Positions 34,810 to 44,148 of a stretch of 64,000 bases of DNA are shown in pieces (the stretch's first letter is position 1; the number at the start of each line of letters is the position of its first letter). Source of the DNA: Streptomyces sp. NBC_01116 (GTDB taxonomy: Bacteria; Actinomycetota; Actinomycetes; Streptomycetales; Streptomycetaceae); the NCBI RefSeq assembly GCF_041435495.1, contig NZ_CP108644.1, positions 6,371,501-6,435,500 on the forward strand, in the 5' to 3' direction. The position numbers and the translations under genes are program-made. The notes under the pieces were generated by a model, which saw only the letters and a list, made by a program, of their open reading frames with translations, ran no database searches and was not told where the DNA came from.

Positions 34810-35897
34810 CGGCCCACCCGGGGATCGAGCAGCGGATAGATCACATCGGCCAGCGTGTTCATCAGGATCACCGCGGCGGCGAACACGAAGAACAGCGCCT
34901 GCACCAACGGCAGGTCGGGCACGCTCAGCGCCTGGTAGAAGAGGCCGCCGAGCCCCGGCCAGGAGAACACCGTCTCCACCAGGATCGCCCCGGCGACCGT
35001 CGTGCCGAGGTTCACGAAGAGCAGCGTCACGGTCGGCAGCATCGCGTTCGGCACGGCGTGCTTCCGGCGCACGAGGTCGTCGCGCAGCCCCTTGGCGCGG
35101 GCGGTCGTCAGATAGTCGCTGCCCATCTCGTCCAGCAGCGAGGAACGCATCACCAGCAGGGTGCGCGCGTACTCCACGGCGACGAGCGTGATGACGGGCA
35201 GCACCATGTGGTGGGCGATGTCCAGCACCCGGTCGAAGCCCTCGGTGCTGCCGGACTCCATACCGCCGGTCGGGAAGAGCCCGGGGATCGGGCCGATGCC
35301 CACCGACAGGGTGATGATGAGGAGCAGACCGAGCCAGAACGAGGGCACCGAGTACAGCGTCAGCGCGAACGCGGTGTTGGCACGGTCCCCGGCACTTCCG
35401 TTGCGCCACGCGGAGCGCGCGCCCAGCCAGATGCCGAGCAGTGTGTAGATCACGAAGGCGGTGCCGGTCAGCAGGAGGGTGGCGGGCAGCGCCTCGGCGA
35501 TCTTGTCGACGACCGGCGCGCGGAACTGGTACGACGTACCGAAGTCGCCGGTCAGCGCCTTGCCGCAGTACCGGGTGAACTGCTCCCACAGCGGCAGGTC
35601 GAGGCCGAACTCTCGGCGCATCGCCGCGATCTGCTCGGTCGACACCTGACGGCCGCCGGTCATCTGCTTGACCGGGTCGCCGGGGATCAGCCGGAAGAGG
35701 AAGAAGCTGGTGACGAGGACGGCGAAGAGGGAGACGGCCGCCCCGGCGAGCTTGCCCGCCGCGTAGCGGGCGTAGGCGGCGGTGGAGCGGGAGCGCGGGG
35801 AGCGGGCCGACGGCCCGGCCGGAGCCGGGCCGCCGGATTCGGTGCTCTCCACGCCCGCCGCGCCCTTCAGCAGGGCGGGAGTGCTTTCTGAGCTCAT
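34806..35897 (-). CDS. Peptide ABC transporter permease, OppB type
   Basis: 363 residues. A Ser/Pro-rich cytoplasmic start of ~40 residues is followed by membrane segments, with LIPGDPVKQMTGG after the first segment and the EAA motif TTARAKGLRDDLVRRKHAVPN. It lies 3 bases downstream of the binding-protein gene. With OppC it makes the importer channel for peptides or similar solutes. Confidence 0.93.
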   Translation of the reverse strand: MSSESTPALLKGAAGVESTESGGPAPAGPSARSPRSRSTAAYARYAAGKLAGAAVSLFAVLVTSFFLFRLIPGDPVKQMTGGRQVSTEQIAAMRREFGLDLPLWEQFTRYCGKALTGDFGTSYQFRAPVVDKIAEALPATLLLTGTAFVIYTLLGIWLGARSAWRNGSAGDRANTAFALTLYSVPSFWLGLLLIITLSVGIGPIPGLFPTGGMESGSTEGFDRVLDIAHHMVLPVITLVAVEYARTLLVMRSSLLDEMGSDYLTTARAKGLRDDLVRRKHAVPNAMLPTVTLLFVNLGTTVAGAILVETVFSWPGLGGLFYQALSVPDLPLVQALFFVFAAAVILMNTLADVIYPLLDPRVGR

Positions 35898-35900
35898 GGA

Positions 35901-37778
35901 CTATTCACGGTCTTCCGCGGTGGAGCGGCGACGCATGGCGAACAGGAGTCCGCCACCGGCGAGGACGACGACGGCGATCCCGACCCCGATGAGCACCCCG
36001 GTGGAGCTGCCACCGGAGTCGGAGGAACCGGACGAGGAGGCCCCGGCGGCCGGGACCGCCGACCACCAGCTCCAGTAGCCGTCCTGGCCGTAGATGTTGC
36101 CCGCGGCCGACGGCATGGTGGTGATGGACGCGATGTGGTCGGTGCGGTAGGCCTCGACGGCATTCGGGTACGCCATGACGTTCATGTACCCGGTGTCGTA
36201 CAGCCGCGACTCCAGTTGCTTGACCAGATCCGCCCGCTTGGCGGGGTCGTACTCCGCCAGTTGCTTCTTGTAGAGCTCGTCGTACCGCTTGTCGCAGATG
36301 AAGTTGTCGGTCGAGGCCGTCTCCTTCGCCTTCGTCGGCAGCGCGTCGCAGGTGTGGATCGACAGGACGAAGTCGGGGTCGGGGTTGACGGACCAGCCGT
36401 CGAAGGCGAGGTCGTACTCACCGGCGTACCAGGGGTCGGAAACGTTGTCGAGGCAGTCGACCTTCAGCCCGATGCCCTGCTCGCCCCACCACTCCTGGAG
36501 GTACTTGCCGATCGCCTTGTCGTTGGGGTCGGTGGCGTGGCAGAGGATACGGAAGTCGAGCGCCCTGCCGTCCTTGCCGACGCGCTTGCCCGCGCCGTTC
36601 TTCCTGTACCCGGCCTCGTCCAGCAGGGCCGCGGCCTTCGCCGGGTCGTAGGCCAGCTTCTGATCGGCCGACGGCTTCCAGAAGTACTCGCCGAAGCGCG
36701 GCGGGATGTAGCCCTCGCCCTCGACGGCGTGGCCCTGGAAGACCTTGTCGATGATGGTCTTGCGGTCGACCGCCATGAACAGCGCGTGCCGCACCTTCTG
36801 GTCCAGCAGCGCCGGGTGCCCGTCGCCGAACTTCTGTCCGTCCTTGGTGCGGGCGCCGGGGTTGACGGCGAGCGCGAAGAAGCGGCGGCCCGGGGCGTCG
36901 TTCACCTTGATGTCCGGGGCGCTCTCCAGCGAGGCGGACTGGGCCGGGGTCAGGCTGGGGCTGCCCGCGACGAAGGACACCTCGCCCTTGCGCAGGGCGG
37001 CCACGGCCGCGTCCTGGTCCTTGTAGTAGCGGAAGACCAGTTCGTCGAACTTGGGGGAGCCGCGCCAGAAGTCCTTGTTGGCCTTCAGCTTCACATAGCT
37101 GTCGACCTTGTAGTCCGTCACGATGAACGGACCGTTCCCCACGATGGGGAACTCCTTGTCGTTGTTGAACTTCGAGAAGTCGCCGACCTTCTCCCAGAGG
37201 TGCTTCGGCACGATCGGCACGTCGAGCGCGGCCATCGTGGCCTGCGGCTCCTTCAACGTGATGACCAGCTTGTCCTTGCTGGGCGCGGTCACCTTCTCGA
37301 AGTTGCCCACGAAGCTGCCGTTGGAGGTCGAGGCGGCCTCGTCCGTCATCATCTTGTTGAACGTCCAGGCCGCGTCCTCGGCGGTGGCCTGCTGCCCGTC
37401 GGACCACTTCGAGTCCGAGCGGATCGTGTACGTCCACGTCAGCTTGTCCGCGGAGGGCTCCCACGCGGTGGCGAGGCCCGGGACCGCCTTGTTGTCCTTG
37501 GGGTCGTAGTTGGTGAGGAAGTCATACATCAGCCGCATGACGCTCGTGCTGAGCAGCCGCTGCGCCAGGAACGGGCTGAGCGAGTCGACGCTCTGTGCGA
37601 CGGCGACCGTGAGCGTCGTCTTCCCGTCGTCCGCGCGCGCCTCGGAGGGGGCGGGCGCGAGCGGGTTTCCGGGTACGACGGATCCGGCGGTGAGCGCCAG
37701 GGCGGCCACACCGGAGGCCAGCAGGAGGCGCAGGCGTCGGCGTGGCCGGGTGGAGTGGTGGGGAACTCTAGTGACCAT
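35901..37778 (-). CDS. Peptide-type solute-binding protein with C-terminal membrane anchor
   Basis: 625 residues, SBP family 5. The signal peptide runs through LLLASGVAALALTAGS with a likely cut after ARA, and no lipobox Cys is present. The binding fold contains LTWTYTIRSDSKWSDG and FIVTDYKV, ending with WSWWSAVPA. A Ser/Gly linker then leads to one membrane helix (STGVLIGVGIAVVVLAGGGL) and a basic tail MRRRSTAEDRE. It is thus anchored by its C-terminus rather than by lipid, which is unusual for this family. It is the first gene of the operon; GAGG precedes the ATG. Confidence 0.9.
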   Translation of the reverse strand: MVTRVPHHSTRPRRRLRLLLASGVAALALTAGSVVPGNPLAPAPSEARADDGKTTLTVAVAQSVDSLSPFLAQRLLSTSVMRLMYDFLTNYDPKDNKAVPGLATAWEPSADKLTWTYTIRSDSKWSDGQQATAEDAAWTFNKMMTDEAASTSNGSFVGNFEKVTAPSKDKLVITLKEPQATMAALDVPIVPKHLWEKVGDFSKFNNDKEFPIVGNGPFIVTDYKVDSYVKLKANKDFWRGSPKFDELVFRYYKDQDAAVAALRKGEVSFVAGSPSLTPAQSASLESAPDIKVNDAPGRRFFALAVNPGARTKDGQKFGDGHPALLDQKVRHALFMAVDRKTIIDKVFQGHAVEGEGYIPPRFGEYFWKPSADQKLAYDPAKAAALLDEAGYRKNGAGKRVGKDGRALDFRILCHATDPNDKAIGKYLQEWWGEQGIGLKVDCLDNVSDPWYAGEYDLAFDGWSVNPDPDFVLSIHTCDALPTKAKETASTDNFICDKRYDELYKKQLAEYDPAKRADLVKQLESRLYDTGYMNVMAYPNAVEAYRTDHIASITTMPSAAGNIYGQDGYWSWWSAVPAAGASSSGSSDSGGSSTGVLIGVGIAVVVLAGGGLLFAMRRRSTAEDRE

Positions 37779-37850
37779 GGACGGGGACCTCGCGTCATCA
37801 CTCGCTGAATAAGGCGGGTAGATCTCTGGTTCGCCAGTTGGTGAAGCGAA

Positions 37851-37880
37851 GGTTTATCAGCGGTGGTCGAGGCTCGTCAA
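37851..37880 (-). promoter_or_regulatory. Candidate promoter of the opp operon
   Basis: On the minus strand TTGACG (37880-37875) is followed after 16-18 bp by GATAAA/TAAACC (37858-37851). The -35 is good and the -10 imperfect. It lies about 75 bases upstream of the binding-protein start. Several TTGAC-like copies occur close together here (TTGACTGACCGTTGACG). Confidence 0.45.
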
Positions 37881-37918
37881 CGGTCAGTCAAACAGCGTGT
37901 GGGCTGCGGGAATAGCGG

Positions 37919-37952
37919 AAGGGCCCGCACCGCGCGAGCGGTACGGGCCCTT
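37919..37952 (-). terminator. Hairpin after the EspI-like gene
   Basis: AAGGGCCCGCACCGC (37919-37933) pairs with 37938-37952 with one mismatch. It lies 34 bases after the stop of the EspI-like gene, read on the minus strand, and separates it from the opp operon. Confidence 0.65.
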
Positions 37953-37985
37953 CACCTGCCCTCATTGGTCTCTACCACTTGGGGC

Positions 37986-40900
37986 CTACTGCTGGGGCGC
38001 CGGCGGGGGCTGCGGAGGTGTCTGCTGCCAGTCGGCGGGAGGCACCGGACCCTGCAACTCGGGCTGGGCCGCCGGGTTGGCCTGCCCGCCCTGCTGCTCC
38101 GGCTGCGCCTGCTGCGGCGCGCCTGTTCCGGGCGCGCCGGGCCTGGCCTGCGGGGGAGGCGCCTGGAGCCACCCGTTCTGCGGTCCGCCCGGCGCCCCCT
38201 GCGGGGCGTAGGGGCCACCCGGCTGACCGGCCGCCTGATATCCCCCGTACGGCGGCTGTCCACCGTAGGGCTGCTGCTGGGCGTAGGGCTGCTGGTGTCC
38301 TTGGTGTCCCGGCTGGGGCTGCCCGGGGTGCTGCGGCTGCGGCTGCTGCTGCGGGTAGGGCCGGCCGGGGCCGGGCTGCTGCGGCGCGTACGGCTGCTGG
38401 CCCGGGATCTGCTGGCCCGGGATCTGCTGTCCGGGAACCTGCTGCCCCGCCGCGGGCTGGCCGGGGCCGCCCTGCTGTCCGGGCATCTGCTGTCCCGGCA
38501 TCGGCTGTCCGGGCATCGGCTGTCCCGGAGCCGGGTAGCCCTGCTGGCTGGGCATGGGCGGGGCGAACTGCGGCGGCGGGTTCTGGCCGTCCCCCGTCCA
38601 GAGCCCCTGCTGCTGCTGGGCCCGAGCGAAGTCCTCGGCCACCAGCGCCGAGAGGTGGAAGTACGCCTCACGGGTCTTGGGCCGCATCATGTCGAGGTCG
38701 ACCTCGGCGCCCGCCGCCAGGTGCTCGTCGAACGGGACGACGACGACACCGCGGCAGCGCGTCTCGAAGTGCTGGACGATGTCGTCCACCTTGATCATCT
38801 TGCCGGTCTCGCGGACGCCGGAGATGACGGTGAGCGAACGCTGCACCAGGTCGGCGTAGCCGTGCGCCGAGAGCCAGTCCAGCGTCGTCGACGCGCTGGA
38901 CGCGCCGTCGACCGAGGGCGTCGAGATGATGATCAGCTGGTCGGCGAGGTCGAGCACCCCGCGCATCGCGCTGTAGAGCAGTCCGGTGCCCGAGTCGGTG
39001 AGGATGATCGGGTACTGCTTGCCGAGCACCTCGATCGCGCGCCGATAGTCCTCGTCGTTGAACGTCGTGGAGACCGCCGGGTCCACGTCGTTGGCGATGA
39101 TCTCCAGACCGGAGGGCGCCTGCGAGGTGAACCGCCGGATGTCCATGTACGAGTTGAGGTACGGGATCGCCTGCACCAGGTCGCGGATGGTCGCCCCGGT
39201 CTCCCGGCGCACCCGGCGGCCCAGCGTGCCGGCGTCCGGGTTGGCGTCGATGGCGAGGATCTTGTCCTGCCGCTCGGTGGCCAGCGTCGAGCCCAGCGCG
39301 GTCGTCGTGGTGGTCTTGCCGACACCGCCCTTGAGGCTGATGACGGCGATCCGGTAGCAGGACAGCACCGGGGTGCGGATCAGCTCCAGCTTGCGCAGCC
39401 GCTCGGCCTCCTCCTTCTTGCCGCCCAGCTTGAACCGGGAGGCTGCGGAGGGGTTACGGCTGCTCTTGGCCTTCTGCTTGCCGCGCACCAGGCGGTCGGA
39501 GGAGAGCTCGACGGCCGCCGTGTACCCGAGCGGGGCGCCGGGCACCGACCGCTCCCGCTGGTCGTGCGCGACCGGGGTGGGCCAGGCTCCGCCCGCACGA
39601 GGGTCGACGGGCGGCTGCGGCTGCTGTTGCTGCGGCGGCCGGGCCTGGGCGGCGTGGGGCTGCTGCCCGTACGGGGCCGGCTGCTGCGGGGCGACGGGGG
39701 CGGGGAGATTCGGGGTGCCCTGGACCGGGAAGGGCGCGTGCGGCGGCTGCGGCTGCGGCTGCGGAGCGTGGGGCGTTTGGCCCGGCTGGCCGGGTTGCGG
39801 GAAGCCGTAGCCGCCCTGGGGCGGGAAGCCGTAGCCGCCCGCGTCCTGGGGGGCCTGGGGGTGCGCCTGAGGCGGCAGCGGTGCGCCGGCTCCCTGCTGA
39901 CCGGGGTTACCCGGGTGACCCGGGTAACCGGGGAACGGCTGTTGCTGGTGCGGCTGCTGAGGGGCCTGAGGAGGCTGGATCGCCTGGGGTGCCTGCGGCG
40001 GCTGTCCCTGCGGCGGGAAGCCATAGCCGCCGGGCGCCTCGTTCGCCGGGCCGGAACCGGGCCACTGCGCCGCGGGCTGCGGTGCGGAGGGCCCCGGAGC
40101 TGCCGGCTGGAAGGCGGGCGGCAGCGGCGGCAGCGCGCCGCCCTGTGCGGGCGGAGACCACGGCACCGGTGCGGCTGCGGCCTGCGGGGCGTCGGCGACG
40201 GCGGGCGGCACGTCCTGGGGACCCGCGCCCTGCGGTACGACACCCTGCGCGCCCGCGCCCGTGCCCGTGCCCGCGGCGGTGTCGGGGGCGGGGGCGTCGC
40301 CGGGGCGGCCCTGGGCGCCGGCGGTGCTCGCACCGGCCGCGGCGCCGTCCTCGGAACCCGGGGAGCCCGCGTCCGTACGGGCGGCGGCCTCGGAATCCGT
40401 ATCGGCGAGCGGCGGAAGCGAGGGAAGAGGGGCGGCCGACCCGGGTGACGTAGCGGACGGGGACGCTTCCTCGGAGTCCGTACCGGTGGCGAAGGCGTCG
40501 GCCTTCGCGTCGTCCGCCGTCCCGGCACCGGGCAGGCGATCAGAGGCGGACCCGGCCCCCGTCCCGTCGCTGGATCCTGCTGCGGCTTCCGCCTCGCGCT
40601 CCGCCATCTCCCGCTTGAGAGCTGCGGGCGAGAACCGCATCGTCGAGCCGCTCTCCACATCGCCGCCGCCGAACGGACCGGCGTCCCCGCTGTCGGCCGC
40701 GGGAGCGATCGGGGCATCCGCCGGAGCCCGCGTGGCATCCGGAACCTGGGTGTGCGGAGCCGGATCGTGCGGAGCCGGATCGTGCGGCCCCTGCCCCTGT
40801 GCCTGCGGAGTCTGTGCGTGCGGCGTCTCCGGCACGGCGGGGGAGACCGGGGCCGGGGCCTGCGGAGCCGCGGGGACGGCCGGCTCGGCGGGTGCCGGAG

Positions 40901-41162
40901 GGGCGGGCGCCCAGTTGGGGTCGAAGCCGCCGGGCACCGCCGACAGGTCGGGCGATGACAGAGGCGCACCGACCGGCGGCGGAGGGGGCGCCAGGTGGGA
41001 GCCCGCTCCTCCCGACGAGTCCCCCGCCGCGTTCTGCGTGTACCAGGCGGGAGGGGTGTAGTCGATGGTGAACTCACCCGTCATCTCGGCGGGATCCGCG
41101 TCGGACGACTCGTCGACGGGCAGGTCCCATCCGCCGCGGATCTCGTCCCGATCGCCGTTCAC
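37986..41162 (-). CDS. EspI-like Pro-rich ParA/MinD-type ATPase of the type VII locus
   Basis: 1058 residues from a GTG with AGGAGG 4 bases upstream. Residues 1 to ~560 are Pro/Ala/Gln/Gly-rich and disordered. Residues ~600-835 form a ParA/MinD-type ATPase with the deviant Walker A ISLKGGVGKTTTTTALG, ILAIDANPDAGTLG and TDSGTGLLYSAM. The last ~220 residues are again PQG-rich with repeated GQPMPGQ-like units. The closest known relative by layout is EspI (Rv3876) of mycobacterial ESX-1, a membrane/secretion accessory ATPase. It lies at the edge of the ESX locus. It likely organises or regulates the secretion machine; evidence here is by homology only. Confidence 0.82.
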   Translation of the reverse strand: MNGDRDEIRGGWDLPVDESSDADPAEMTGEFTIDYTPPAWYTQNAAGDSSGGAGSHLAPPPPPVGAPLSSPDLSAVPGGFDPNWAPAPPAPAEPAVPAAPQAPAPVSPAVPETPHAQTPQAQGQGPHDPAPHDPAPHTQVPDATRAPADAPIAPAADSGDAGPFGGGDVESGSTMRFSPAALKREMAEREAEAAAGSSDGTGAGSASDRLPGAGTADDAKADAFATGTDSEEASPSATSPGSAAPLPSLPPLADTDSEAAARTDAGSPGSEDGAAAGASTAGAQGRPGDAPAPDTAAGTGTGAGAQGVVPQGAGPQDVPPAVADAPQAAAAPVPWSPPAQGGALPPLPPAFQPAAPGPSAPQPAAQWPGSGPANEAPGGYGFPPQGQPPQAPQAIQPPQAPQQPHQQQPFPGYPGHPGNPGQQGAGAPLPPQAHPQAPQDAGGYGFPPQGGYGFPQPGQPGQTPHAPQPQPQPPHAPFPVQGTPNLPAPVAPQQPAPYGQQPHAAQARPPQQQQPQPPVDPRAGGAWPTPVAHDQRERSVPGAPLGYTAAVELSSDRLVRGKQKAKSSRNPSAASRFKLGGKKEEAERLRKLELIRTPVLSCYRIAVISLKGGVGKTTTTTALGSTLATERQDKILAIDANPDAGTLGRRVRRETGATIRDLVQAIPYLNSYMDIRRFTSQAPSGLEIIANDVDPAVSTTFNDEDYRRAIEVLGKQYPIILTDSGTGLLYSAMRGVLDLADQLIIISTPSVDGASSASTTLDWLSAHGYADLVQRSLTVISGVRETGKMIKVDDIVQHFETRCRGVVVVPFDEHLAAGAEVDLDMMRPKTREAYFHLSALVAEDFARAQQQQGLWTGDGQNPPPQFAPPMPSQQGYPAPGQPMPGQPMPGQQMPGQQGGPGQPAAGQQVPGQQIPGQQIPGQQPYAPQQPGPGRPYPQQQPQPQHPGQPQPGHQGHQQPYAQQQPYGGQPPYGGYQAAGQPGGPYAPQGAPGGPQNGWLQAPPPQARPGAPGTGAPQQAQPEQQGGQANPAAQPELQGPVPPADWQQTPPQPPPAPQQ

Positions 41163-41582
41163 TTTGCCTCCTGGTGTGGTCGAGCACCCTTGTGCCGTGG
41201 TGGGTGGGGGCGACCGTTCCCGATGTGCCGGTCCGCCCGGCTCTCCCCCTTGCGACGCGCATCACCCGCTCGCAGGTTTCTTCTGCCGCGCCCCACCCAC
41301 CCTAATCGCCATCCGGCGAACTCAGGCAGGGCGTGGGGCACGGCAAACCCCGCCCCACGGACCGCGTGTCACACCCCGGTGAAGGACGTGCGTCGGAAAG
41401 GGAACGACGAGACGGTCAATCCATGCCATACGCGTACAGGGCGAAGGGTGGCAGCTCACTTGGGCGACCACCCTTCGCGGGGCGCTCCGCGAAGCGGCGA
41501 GACCGGACCCGCCTGACGCCGGATCTGCGTGAGGGAGTTACGTGATGCGTGAGAGAGCTGCCTCAGGGAGCTGCCGGGGTAG
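41163..41582. other. 420-bp region between the EspI-like and DUF397 genes
   Basis: No convincing gene. It holds the ribosome site of the EspI-like gene at the left edge, a candidate minus-strand -10 TAGGGT (41304-41299) without a good -35, and a terminator hairpin at 41441-41478. The right end has short purine-rich repeats around GTGAGGGAG and GTGAGAGAG (41530-41570). Confidence 0.5.
41441..41478 (-). terminator. Hairpin downstream of the DUF397 gene
   Basis: GCGAAGGGTGG (41441-41451) pairs perfectly with CCACCCTTCGC (41468-41478), loop of 16. It probably ends the eccE operon on the minus strand. Confidence 0.6.
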
Positions 41583-41816
41583 CTACGTGAGGTCGAACTC
41601 ACCGTCGCGGGCGCCCAGGACGAACGCCGTCCACTCCGCCTCCGTGTACCGCAGGACGGTGTCCGGGTCCAGCGAGGAGCGCATGGCGACGGCGCCGCCC
41701 GGCAGATGTGCGATCTCGACCCGCTCCTCGGCCTCCTCGGTGCCGGGCGCGCTGAGCCACGTCACATCCGAGATGTCGAGAGCGTAGAGCTCGTCCTTTT
41801 CCTGCTGGGTGCCCAT
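41583..41816 (-). CDS. DUF397 domain protein
   Basis: 77 residues with the DUF397 signature (VEIAHLPGGAVAMRSSLDP, then YTEAEWTAFVLGARDGEFD). In Streptomyces such proteins usually lie next to XRE-type regulators as small partners or antagonists. No such regulator is adjacent here; the gene instead follows two type VII genes, 86 bases downstream of the unknown protein. ATG 41816 has GAAGGGA 8 bases upstream and is preferred over ATG 41858. Confidence 0.85.
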   Translation of the reverse strand: MGTQQEKDELYALDISDVTWLSAPGTEEAEERVEIAHLPGGAVAMRSSLDPDTVLRYTEAEWTAFVLGARDGEFDLT

Positions 41817-41902
41817 GACGGCGTCCCTTCGATCGAACGGATTCGGTGCGTGGTCCATGTTCCCCGGAGGGAGGGGGGTCCGTGTGCCGAACGGTGCAGG
41901 AA

Positions 41903-42613
41903 TCAGTCCATCCGGCGAGCTGTGCCCAGCAGTCCGGTCTCGGCGTCCGTCGCGTTCGTCATCACCCAATGGTGTTCCGGCCCCGCCACCCAGAGGGTGA
42001 CACCGTCCGCCAGCGTGGGCAGCGCCTCGTACTCCGCGCGCGCGAGCCCCAGGATCCGGCCGATCTGCTCGGCCTCGCCGGGCGAGACCCGCTGGATGCC
42101 CACCAGCGCGGACGACCGCATCAACCGCGGTGCCACAGGGCTCAGATAGGGGAGCAGCGTCAGCACGGACTGCCACGGCGAGGACACCACCCGGCCGCGC
42201 GGCGGGCGCATCCCGCAGTCCCGCACGACGACCACGGGGCTGCCCACGGTCGCTCCCGTCGGCGGAACACGGCCCACGTCGTACAGGGAGACGCACTCCA
42301 GCCCAGCGCCCGCCGCCTGGGCGAGCGTCGTCCAGGCCTGGACGCGACCGGTCTCGACCGCGACCCGCGCTCCGGTGCCCGCCGCCCGCAGCGCCAGGAC
42401 CTGTGCCGTCCACAGCCCGCCGATCAGGGTGACGTCGTACGGCACCGGGCGGTGGAAACCGATCAGCTGCGGCTTGTTGTTCGCGTCGTTGCCGATGATC
42501 ACGCCGTCGTCGCCGACCGGCAGCGACAACGCCCCCAGGTGATCGGCGGCCACGGTGTGCCCCGCGTGGCGGGGGCCGCGCAGCCCGCGCCGGGGCTCGG
42601 TCCGGTTGCTCAC
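41903..42613 (-). CDS. Unknown type VII-locus protein
   Basis: 236 residues from a GTG that overlaps the eccE stop (GTGA, 42613-42610). I do not recognise a family. The centre alternates hydrophobic strands and helices (DVTLIGGLWTAQVLALRAAG, GARVAVETGRVQAW, GSPVVVVRDCGM) like an alpha/beta nucleotide-type fold, but no P-loop or catalytic motif is apparent. No signal peptide or membrane segment is seen. Its coupling to eccE points to a cytoplasmic accessory of the secretion machine. Confidence 0.7.
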   Translation of the reverse strand: MSNRTEPRRGLRGPRHAGHTVAADHLGALSLPVGDDGVIIGNDANNKPQLIGFHRPVPYDVTLIGGLWTAQVLALRAAGTGARVAVETGRVQAWTTLAQAAGAGLECVSLYDVGRVPPTGATVGSPVVVVRDCGMRPPRGRVVSSPWQSVLTLLPYLSPVAPRLMRSSALVGIQRVSPGEAEQIGRILGLARAEYEALPTLADGVTLWVAGPEHHWVMTNATDAETGLLGTARRMD

Positions 42614-43965
42614 TGTGCGCCTCCCAGCGGGAGCGTGGCCAGAACGCCCGGCAACTGCTCGCGGTCCAGTCGTGCCAGCCCGACCTTGGCGTGCCGGGCT
42701 GCCTGCTCCAACGTCCTTCTCACACCGATGAGTTCGGTGTCCGAACCGCCGGTCACCCGCACATGTCCGGCCACGCTCGTCGAGCCCTGGCGCACCCCGC
42801 GGCGCACCGTCAGGCTGAACGTCGTCGCGTACGCGGGCACCGAGGTCAGCAGCGCGACCAGCTGCGGCAGCGGTGTCGCGCCCCGGCCCAGCTCGGGCCA
42901 GCGGTCCACGGCGTACGTGGTGTGCCAGCGGTCGTCGCACCGCCAGACCCGGGACGTCTCCATCGTGCGGCGCTGCGGAGCGGCGTCCGGCCGGCCCGCC
43001 CGCCCCGACAGGATGGGATTGGCGCACGCGGAGGTGGCCACGGCGGAGTTCAACTCGTCCTGGTCCAGCACCGCGGCCTGGAAACCGGCGCCCGTGACCC
43101 GGCTCGCCACATGGTCCGCGACCCGCACCAGGCAGCGCTGCGCACCCTCCAGCCCGCCGCCGCGCGCCTCGATGGCCTCACGGCACAGCTCGGGATCCAG
43201 CTTCACCGCCACCCACGTCATCCGCAGGGCGGGCGCCCCCGTCTGGTCCTGCAACGGGGCGTAACTCAGCCGGGCCACCGACTGCTGCGGCAGATGAGGG
43301 GCCGGTGCGCACCGCACCTGCTGAACCAACTGGGCCGACTCCAGCACGATGTCGTCCACCTGGAGCGCGTCGCCCAGCAGTGACAGCGGGAGCGACCGGG
43401 CGCCGAACGCGGGCCGCAGCGACTCACCGCTCGCCTCCACCCGCACCACGGCCGTCAGGAACGTGCCGTCGCCGAGCATGCCGACCGTCCGGTGGGACCG
43501 GTCCACGTACACCTGCGGGCCGAAGCCGGGCACGTTCTCGGCGACCGGCGCCAGCATCGGTTCCGCGTCCGAGGGCGGCGTGGCCGCGGACCTGCGCCGG
43601 GCCCGGAGCCCGAGGGCGCCCGACACCCAGTCCTGGAGCGCGCGGCCCCGACGGCGTACCACCGCGAGGGCGACCAGCAGACAGAGCACCACGAGCGACG
43701 GGATCAGCCAGGCCCCACCGAGCGCCGCGCCCACGGCGGCGATCACGAGGCCAGCCTCGACGATCACCAACTGCCGCAGCACGGGACGCACCCGGTCGGT
43801 CCGGGAGATCGAACGCAGCGTCGTCGCGGCGGGGGCGTTCGGCCCGGGGGCGCCGGAGGGCTGCGCGGGAGGTGTCGCGGGCGACCCGTTGCTACGTTGC
43901 CTCCGGGAAGTCCCGGAGGTTCGACGGCCGGCCCGCCCGGTACGCTCGCGCGTAGCTGCACCCAT
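42610..43965 (-). CDS. eccE: Type VII secretion protein EccE
   Basis: 451 residues. A Ser/Pro/Arg-rich cytoplasmic N-terminus of ~60 residues is followed by two adjacent membrane helices (about 64-105) and a large soluble domain containing RTVGMLGDGTFLTAVVRVE and MTWVAVKLDPEL. That is the EccE layout, peripheral in the EccBCDE membrane complex. It is divergent from eccB with 183 bp between the starts and heads a minus-strand operon. An AGGGGG ribosome site lies about 10 bases upstream. Confidence 0.85.
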   Translation of the reverse strand: MGAATRERTGRAGRRTSGTSRRQRSNGSPATPPAQPSGAPGPNAPAATTLRSISRTDRVRPVLRQLVIVEAGLVIAAVGAALGGAWLIPSLVVLCLLVALAVVRRRGRALQDWVSGALGLRARRRSAATPPSDAEPMLAPVAENVPGFGPQVYVDRSHRTVGMLGDGTFLTAVVRVEASGESLRPAFGARSLPLSLLGDALQVDDIVLESAQLVQQVRCAPAPHLPQQSVARLSYAPLQDQTGAPALRMTWVAVKLDPELCREAIEARGGGLEGAQRCLVRVADHVASRVTGAGFQAAVLDQDELNSAVATSACANPILSGRAGRPDAAPQRRTMETSRVWRCDDRWHTTYAVDRWPELGRGATPLPQLVALLTSVPAYATTFSLTVRRGVRQGSTSVAGHVRVTGGSDTELIGVRRTLEQAARHAKVGLARLDREQLPGVLATLPLGGAQ

Positions 43966-44148
43966 CGCCGCGTTGCCCCCTCGTGTCCGTATTCACCGCT
44001 TTTTACACGGGTGTTGATCGGGTCGTCACCCTACCTGAGCACAGGGAGGGGAACCCCAGCAGGCATAGTAGGGGCGCGGTACGGCAGCGGGGGCCGACGG
44101 TGCGTGTGGGACCCCGTTCGATCACTGGGGAGAAGGGTCAGCGGACAC

